Assembly (NCBI GenBank): GCA_945895375.1
Contig: CAMDEE010000006.1
Span: 42,876-106,875 of the forward strand
Source: Auritidibacter sp. Marseille-P8566
GTDB lineage: Bacteria > Actinomycetota > Actinomycetes > Actinomycetales > Microbacteriaceae
Direction: 5' to 3'
Length of the DNA stretch: 64,000 nucleotides
Both the position numbers and the translations under genes were made by a program. Numbering within the stretch: the first letter of the stretch is position 1; each line of letters starts with the position of its first letter. Shown piece after piece: positions 59,406 to 64,000 of the stretch. The notes beneath the pieces are model-generated. The model was not told where the DNA came from, did no database searches, and saw nothing but the letters and a program-made list of their open reading frames with translations.

Positions 59406-59561
59406 CTAGAACCCGAAGACAATCCAGTAGATTCCAGCTCCGATGAAGATCACGACGATTATTGCTAGACAACTAAGGTTTTCATATGCATCGCTTCGTA
59501 CAGGGTGACAATCTTCACACCCAAATAAGCCCTTGTCGTTACCGCACTCTTTGCACTTCAC
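59406..59561 (-). CDS. 51-residue zinc-ribbon membrane protein
   Basis: GTG at 59561 on the minus strand with GGGGG 5 nt upstream. The product begins MKCKECGNDKGLFGCEDCHP, with CxxC...CxxC as a zinc ribbon, and continues to a hydrophobic helix (LAIIVVIFIGAGIYWIVFGF) at the C-terminus. It is too short for routine ORF lists. The combination of a zinc ribbon and one C-terminal helix is common in small actinobacterial membrane proteins. 9 nt from the DUF5522 stop (convergent). Confidence 0.72.
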   Translation of the reverse strand: MKCKECGNDKGLFGCEDCHPVRSDAYENLSCLAIIVVIFIGAGIYWIVFGF

Positions 59562-59596
59562 AATTACCCCCAAGGTTCAAACCAGAAGCGAACTAA

Positions 59597-59965
59597 CTAC
59601 TTAACGCCTAGAAGATCAATCACAAAGACCAAGGTCTTGCCTGACAGAGCGTGGCCACCACCAGCTGAACCGTAAGCCATCTCAGGTGGGCAGATAAGCA
59701 TTCTTCTGCCGCCTACCTTCATACCAGGGATACCTTCTTGCCAACCCTTGATCAATCGGTTTAGTGGGAATTCAATTGACTCTCCACGACCCCATGAAGA
59801 ATCGAATTCTTCACCAGTCTCATAGTCAACACCTAGGTAGTGAACATTCACTACAGAGTTAGCTGGCGCTTCTGCTCCTTCACCGATAACGATGTCTTTA
59901 GTGGTCAGCACCTTAGGTGCTGGCTCTAGCATTGGTTCAATTTCTGGGCGGTCTAAGTTAGTCAT
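59597..59965 (-). CDS. FKBP-type peptidyl-prolyl cis-trans isomerase
   Basis: 122 residues. VNVHYLGVDYETGEEFDSSW, LIKGWQEGIPGMKVGGRRMLICPP and AYGSAGGGHALSGKTLVFVIDLLGV cover the whole FKBP domain with the active-site Tyr, Asp, Phe/Trp positions. No signal peptide or lipobox, so cytosolic. Lies upstream of the zinc-ribbon gene on the same strand (36-nt gap). A TATGAT box lies 8 nt before the ATG. Confidence 0.94.
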   Translation of the reverse strand: MTNLDRPEIEPMLEPAPKVLTTKDIVIGEGAEAPANSVVNVHYLGVDYETGEEFDSSWGRGESIEFPLNRLIKGWQEGIPGMKVGGRRMLICPPEMAYGSAGGGHALSGKTLVFVIDLLGVK

Positions 59966-60148
59966 AGTACAAAATCATACTTGCCTGCACCTAATCTCCC
60001 CCTAGATCTAGGGCCTAATCCAAGCCAACAGTTCTATATTGAAAGCGGTTTCTATACCCTGCAATTAGGCTGAAAACCTTCGAAATTGCGATTCAGAAAC
60101 CCAGTTTCTGCTGCTAGATTCATACCAACTAAGCCCTTAGGAGCCAAA

Positions 60149-61369
60149 ATGACCAAGAAGAGTTTTGCCTTTCTAGCCCTCATTCCATTACTTGTGGTGG
60201 GTTTCCCTAGTCTGAGCTCTGCGCTCACTCCTCCTCCTTTATGCACCATCACTGGCACAGAGAAATCTGATCGCCTAAACGGAACCCCAGGCAAAGACAT
60301 CATTTGTGGACTTGGTGGAAACGACATCATCAACAGCCTTGGTGGCGACGATGTGGTTTATGGCGGATCAGGCAACGATCGTATTTTTGGTGGAACCGGT
60401 GAAGACGATATTTTTGGCGACGCTGGTTTAGATTTCATTGATGGTGGATCTGGAAGAGATGACATCTCAGGTGGAACTGGAAATGATGTGCTTACCGGTG
60501 GCTCAGATGCAGACCTAATTGAGGGAGATTCTGGCACAGACAATATTTCTGGCGGCATCGGTGATGATGCCATTAACGGTGGTTCAGGAAAAGACTCTAT
60601 TCGCTCTGGAGCTGGCAATGACTCTTGCAGCAAGGACCCATCTGATGTGCACTTTGATGCATGCAAGGTGGACGCACAAGCTCCAGAAATTGGTTTTCAA
60701 ACCACTGTGGTTAGAACTTTTCAAGCAGGCTCAACTATTAAGTTGAACTGGTCAGTGTCAGATAGCTCAGGTGTTGACAAGACCTGGGGTTCCATCGGCG
60801 GACCTCCTGGATGGGTGAATTGGTGTGGCTTTGCAGTTGAGGCAACTCGAGTTACCGGAGATGAAAAAAACGGTGGTTATCAAATTCAATGCACCCTTCC
60901 TGAGAAGGCTGTAAACGAGACTTATACGCTTTGGGTAGGTGCGGTAGATGTACTAGGTAATTCCACCCAAGGCAACAGGCCTCAAATAACTTTCAACATT
61001 GTAGGGGGATCTGAGGATAATTCTGAGCCTGTTGTATCCGAAATAAACATGGATGCTTCATCGAAGCCAGGTGGAGAATTCACTGTTCTTGCTCGAGTAA
61101 ATGATGAAACAGGCACAAAAGGTATTTACGGTTACTTCATGAAAGATGGCGGTGGCTTTGCTTCATGGACCGATGGAAGCAGCTATGCAAGAGCTCTGGG
61201 CCCTGCAGAGTTAGTCAATGGGGATAGTAAATCAGGTACACACAGCCAAGTCTTTAGATTCTCTAGCGCCGCCCCTGTGGGCACTTACACTCTTTGGTTG
61301 AGTGTGATTGATGAGGTGGGTAACAGGAATTTTTCTTCTACAGGTCAGAAAATCTCTATCAGAGACTAG
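60149..61369 (+). CDS. Secreted RTX-type calcium-binding repeat protein
   Basis: 406 residues. A Sec signal peptide (MTKKSFAFLALIPLLVVGFP, then SLSSALT) precedes about 14 nonapeptides of the GGxGxDxIx type (residues 36-161), which bind Ca2+ in a parallel beta-roll. The last 240 residues contain two similar beta domains of about 110 residues (AGSTIKLNWSVSDSSG... and GGEFTVLARVNDETG...), each ending in TYTLWVGAVDVLGN or TYTLWLSVIDEVGN. No C-terminal type I signal or transporter is near. AGGAGCCAAA before the ATG. A surface or matrix protein is likely. Confidence 0.9.
   Translation: MTKKSFAFLALIPLLVVGFPSLSSALTPPPLCTITGTEKSDRLNGTPGKDIICGLGGNDIINSLGGDDVVYGGSGNDRIFGGTGEDDIFGDAGLDFIDGGSGRDDISGGTGNDVLTGGSDADLIEGDSGTDNISGGIGDDAINGGSGKDSIRSGAGNDSCSKDPSDVHFDACKVDAQAPEIGFQTTVVRTFQAGSTIKLNWSVSDSSGVDKTWGSIGGPPGWVNWCGFAVEATRVTGDEKNGGYQIQCTLPEKAVNETYTLWVGAVDVLGNSTQGNRPQITFNIVGGSEDNSEPVVSEINMDASSKPGGEFTVLARVNDETGTKGIYGYFMKDGGGFASWTDGSSYARALGPAELVNGDSKSGTHSQVFRFSSAAPVGTYTLWLSVIDEVGNRNFSSTGQKISIRD
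60254..60631 (+). repeat. RTX nonapeptide repeat array (27-nt tandem units)
   Basis: About 14 degenerate 27-nt units encode GGxGxDxIx repeats such as GGSGNDRIF and GGTGEDDIF. Confidence 0.88.
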
Positions 61370-61425
61370 CCGCTTAGGTGATCTTTTCTAATTTCCCCTG
61401 AACAGAGTGCAATGCTTCAAGCCTT

Positions 61426-61431
61426 TAGGCT
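61426..61431 (+). promoter_or_regulatory. -10-like hexamer for the esterase gene
   Basis: TAGGCT, 6 nt before the ATG at 61438; no Shine-Dalgarno in between. Confidence 0.45.
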
Positions 61432-61437
61432 TTATCC

Positions 61438-62055
61438 ATGAGTAAAGCCATAACAACCTTTCTTTCACACAACCTTGAAGCTAAACCAGCTAATGATCCT
61501 GTGGTTTTATTCCTGCATGGCTATGGTGCTGACGAGGCAGACTTACCTGACCTAATTTCTCATCTTCCTAAGATCTCCTGGGTCTCCCCAAGAGCACCAC
61601 TTAGTTCAGGTAACGGTGGCTTTGAGTGGTATCTAATCAGCCCTGCTGATTACACCTCGCAACAAGATGTTGAGCGAGCAACAGAGAAACTCTGGCAATG
61701 GATAGATGAAACTCTGCCAGCAAACACTCCCCTAATCCCAATAGGTTTCTCCCAAGGAGCTCTAATGGCTTCTCAGTTACTTAGAACCAGACCTGAACGT
61801 ATTGTGAAAACTATCTTGCTTGCTGGATTCATTCTCAAAGCAGAACAACCAGCAGATAAAGAGCTAAAGAGCATGAACCCTAAAGTTCTTTACTGTCACG
61901 GTGATGCTGACAACAGAATCTCAGCTGAGATGGTTGAAGATATTGAAACTTGGCTTCAAGCAAATACGAATGTTACCGACAAGTTCTATGGTGGCCTAGG
62001 TCACAGCGTTGACAACAGGGTTATCAAAGACGTTTCAGAGTTTCTGACGCGTTAG
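61438..62055 (+). CDS. Alpha/beta hydrolase (carboxylesterase/phospholipase type)
   Basis: 205 residues, Abhydrolase_2 type. LFLHGYGADEADLPDLIS (oxyanion region), nucleophile Ser in IGFSQGALMA (near residue 105), Asp in YCHGDADNRIS and His in GGLGHSVDNRVI. Cytosolic by appearance. Specificity unknown. The stop overlaps the convergent membrane-protein gene by 4 nt. Confidence 0.9.
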   Translation: MSKAITTFLSHNLEAKPANDPVVLFLHGYGADEADLPDLISHLPKISWVSPRAPLSSGNGGFEWYLISPADYTSQQDVERATEKLWQWIDETLPANTPLIPIGFSQGALMASQLLRTRPERIVKTILLAGFILKAEQPADKELKSMNPKVLYCHGDADNRISAEMVEDIETWLQANTNVTDKFYGGLGHSVDNRVIKDVSEFLTR

Positions 62056-62498
62056 ATTTCTTTACGCTTAGGCTCACAGTGATCCCCTAGTTCTGGCACA
62101 AACACAAGTGACAGAGACTGGGCAAGAATCAGGCCCAAAGCAAGAGGAAGGCCGCTTAGTCCGCCACCCATCGCTACTGTTGAGATGATTACTAGAGCAA
62201 GCAACTGGGTAGCGACAAAAAAGAAAATCGTGAATACGAATTGAAACAAGTTTGGGTTGTTTCTTCGTGATTTCACTAGCACTTCAATGGTTCTAACCGA
62301 CACCCACACAAACACAGCCAGGCTATAAATAACCCAAAGAACCCCAACAGCCATTATCACCACTCTACCTTCAGGAGAGAGCTCATTCCTAGGCCCAAGG
62401 AAAGGGAATGCAGGAAGATACATATAAAGAATGAAAGTAAGAAGAATAATCCCCAAATGTATGTTCTTGGTTCTGCTTAGTGACGCGAACTTATTCAT
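62052..62498 (-). CDS. Membrane protein C of a three-gene cluster
   Basis: 148 residues from the ATG at 62498 (MNKFASLSRTKN), which overlaps the stop of the upstream gene by 8 nt; a longer frame starting at 62558 would overlap it further. Four hydrophobic helices (HLGIILLTFILYMYL, VVIMAVGVLWVIYSLAVFVWV, LFQFVFTIFFFVATQLLALVII, LALGLILAQSLSLVFV). The loop SVRTIEVLVKSRRNNPN matches equivalent loops in the two upstream genes. Family unknown. Confidence 0.72.
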   Translation of the reverse strand: MNKFASLSRTKNIHLGIILLTFILYMYLPAFPFLGPRNELSPEGRVVIMAVGVLWVIYSLAVFVWVSVRTIEVLVKSRRNNPNLFQFVFTIFFFVATQLLALVIISTVAMGGGLSGLPLALGLILAQSLSLVFVPELGDHCEPKRKEI

Positions 62499-63039
62499 TG
62501 CTGAGTGGACTTTCTTTTTGGTTCGGTTGATCACTTTCAAGTGGAACATTCTTGTCATTATTGAGTAGCCGGCTAAAGAGAGGAACGTAATTGAACGAAA
62601 GGACCTGGCAGACTATTGTCAAAAGTCCGAGAACTGGCGAGAGATTCCAACCCGTGACACCCATAGACACAGAAGCGAATGAGGCTACGCCAAGTATCAA
62701 AGCAGCAAATGCAAAGCCCTGAGTAAAGGCAACCTTTCTACCAAGCCCCGCTAGCCCTAAGTTTCTATCGACTAGCAAAATCACCAACGCATTGACTTTG
62801 GTAAACGCCCAAAAGAACAAGTAAAGAGTGTAAGCAAGCCAGGAGAAGGCCGCGAGCCAATAAGCCAAAAACATCATGTCGTCGCGATCTACTGCGCTCA
62901 ACAAGAAACTAAGAAGAATACCTATAAGAGATAGCGGGATCGGAAACCCAAGAAAGAGAGCAAGTCTCTTGTAATACGAGAGCGTTAGATTGCTCGGTAT
63001 TTTTCTTTGAGTTCTATTCTTGGATTTTCTAAGCTTCAA
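62491..63039 (-). CDS. Membrane protein B of a three-gene cluster
   Basis: 182 residues, four hydrophobic helices (LALFLGFPIPLSLIGILLSF, LAYWLAAFSWLAYTLYLFFWAF, AFAALILGVASFASVSMGV, VLGLLTIVCQVLSFNYVPLF) and an acidic/polar C-terminal tail. The loop TKVNALVILLVDRNLGLAG is akin to those in its neighbours. TTG start inside the end of the preceding gene (11-nt overlap). No family recognised. Confidence 0.72.
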   Translation of the reverse strand: MKLRKSKNRTQRKIPSNLTLSYYKRLALFLGFPIPLSLIGILLSFLLSAVDRDDMMFLAYWLAAFSWLAYTLYLFFWAFTKVNALVILLVDRNLGLAGLGRKVAFTQGFAFAALILGVASFASVSMGVTGWNLSPVLGLLTIVCQVLSFNYVPLFSRLLNNDKNVPLESDQPNQKESPLSNE

Positions 63040-63964
63040 GGGAACCTAACTTCATTTTTCGAATAAAGAAGAATGAGATCAATTGTGCAGGAACCATTCC
63101 AATGCCGAATAGAACCATGGCACCTAAGGTATTTTCACGTGCTGCCAGTTCTGGTTGGTTGATAACCACGTAAAGGTGCATGAGCAAGACAACACCTAGT
63201 CCATGGGTAATGGCAAAGAATAGGTACGTTCCAATGGCAGGAATCATGTTTGCTTTGTGATTGGCTCTATTCCTTGCTTCCTTTATCAGAATCTGAACAG
63301 TCTTTGCTGAAGCCCAAATGTAAGAGTAAAGCCCATAGCCGACAATCAAGAAGATGATGGCAAAAGTTCCGCCGCGGAAAAGCATCCAGTTACCTAGAGC
63401 GTGGACCCCCATTGGAGATCCGAGAATTTGAATCAGGAATAGTCCAGCAGTGAAGCTAATAAGATTCAGCATCCTACGGAAGTATGCCCTAGCGAATTCC
63501 TTTGGGCTCTCGATTATGTCTGGCCTCTTTGGTTGAGGAACAGCTTCAGGGAACTTTGCTTCTCTCCACGCAAGAAGGATGAGAGGGAAGGAGTATGCGA
63601 CAAAAGCCAACAGCCCAATAACGTTGAGATAAAAACCGATTGCGTCGTTGGCAGTTAGCGCTACTAAGTAGGCATTGAAAGCGGCAACTGGGAAAACTGT
63701 GCTCGAGTGAATAGCGAACTCACCTGATCCAGGAGTGTATCCAAGGATGCTGACAACAAACAGACCAAGCGCTACGGCTAAACCAATTCTTCTTACAACT
63801 AGATAGCCAGTTCTAAATGCCCAATCCCTGTTAGCTATTTCTCGCTCATCTAAGAATTCATTAGGAAGAGAGGTTACTCTGCTCATGGATTTTCTGAGAA
63901 TAATGAATGATGTAAGCAAGATTAATGGTGCGAGAGATCCAGCCCACCCGAATAGGTCGTACAT
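63029..63964 (-). CDS. Membrane protein A of a three-gene cluster
   Basis: 311 residues, about eight hydrophobic helices. The N-terminal part (LDEREIANRDWAFRTGYLVVR) recalls actinobacterial membrane proteins with an extended charged loop; the C-terminal half (LYSYIWASAKTVQILIKEARNR) looks related to proteins B and C. ATG at 63964; upstream are TTGACT (63993-63998) and TTACTT 17 nt later, ending 6 nt before the ATG. First gene of the cluster. Function unknown. Confidence 0.75.
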   Translation of the reverse strand: MYDLFGWAGSLAPLILLTSFIILRKSMSRVTSLPNEFLDEREIANRDWAFRTGYLVVRRIGLAVALGLFVVSILGYTPGSGEFAIHSSTVFPVAAFNAYLVALTANDAIGFYLNVIGLLAFVAYSFPLILLAWREAKFPEAVPQPKRPDIIESPKEFARAYFRRMLNLISFTAGLFLIQILGSPMGVHALGNWMLFRGGTFAIIFLIVGYGLYSYIWASAKTVQILIKEARNRANHKANMIPAIGTYLFFAITHGLGVVLLMHLYVVINQPELAARENTLGAMVLFGIGMVPAQLISFFFIRKMKLGSLEA

Positions 63965-64000
63965 TGCTATAAGTAAGTTTTCTACTTCAGTAAAGTCAAA

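Noticed and set aside
60358..60666. A 102-residue Pro/Ser-rich minus-strand frame.
   Set aside because: Antisense shadow of the RTX repeats.

Overview
The window is a gene-dense stretch of a chromosome from a low-GC actinobacterium (GC in the mid to high 40s by eye), most likely a small-genome aquatic member of the Microbacteriaceae (Rhodoluna/Aquiluna-type). Signs of this are the gene pairs serC-DUF2530 and DUF3027-csp, orphan groEL2 with an HrcA operator, csp-LytR_C-msrB, carD with fused ispDF-cysS-rlmB, senX3-regX3 opposite phoU, a GlnR-type orphan regulator before ppk, an IdeR-type repressor, a WXG100 protein, an XPB helicase pair and protein O-mannosyltransferase opposite rsmI. No phage, insertion sequence or CRISPR array is visible. 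No stretch above about 300 bases lacks a gene.

Layout. 1-7.9 kb: minus-strand housekeeping run rsmI-metG-tatD-rsmA-(unknown)-ispE-tRNA-Gln-glmU-prs. 7.9-15.6 kb: mannosyltransferase, two MFS carriers, a YCII protein, an epimerase-like SDR, a lysine-rich histone-like protein, an acetyltransferase, 5-formyl-THF cyclo-ligase and an FmdB zinc ribbon. 15.6-20.1 kb: a 1216-residue helicase-like protein with a ruined Walker A motif, tRNA-Arg, an HNH protein and an overlooked 26-codon gene with its own terminator. 20.2-28 kb: NlpC/P60 protein with a structured leader, IdeR-type repressor, serC, small conserved actinobacterial genes and the XPB pair. 28-37.5 kb: a two-component system, a WXG100 protein, groEL2, cold-shock protein, msrB, amidohydrolase, tRNA-Thr, a DsbA-like protein and a sugar-ABC ATPase with a histone-like tail. 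37.6-49.5 kb: rlmB, cysS, ispDF, carD, regX3-senX3, phoU, gpmA, FUSC, ygfZ, nitrobindin-like. 49.6-58.2 kb: glnR-like, ppk, Nudix-phosphatase, DUF1684, SDR-DUF2867, EamA, glpK, tRNA-Lys. 58.2-64 kb: small conserved proteins, FKBP, a secreted calcium-repeat protein, an esterase and three related membrane proteins.

How the parts fit. IspE, IspD and IspF are three steps of the MEP isoprenoid pathway. RegX3/SenX3, PhoU and Ppk point to phosphate sensing and polyphosphate storage, with a GlnR-type regulator beside ppk. RsmA, RsmI, RlmB, MetG, CysS and four tRNAs form a translation theme. Lysine/alanine-rich basic tracts occur on three unrelated proteins.

The most notable unlabelled signal is regulatory: at least 18 genes have a TANNNT hexamer exactly 6 or 7 bases before the start codon, with no Shine-Dalgarno sequence that accounts for the start (26334 is an ambiguous case). 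This is the spacing expected of leaderless mRNAs, and it decides several starts. Best candidates for something undescribed are the 26-codon gene before the HNH gene, the inactive-looking helicase, the internal ribosome binding site in the histone-like gene, the repeat-rich senX3/phoU intergenic region and the cluster of three membrane proteins at the right edge.
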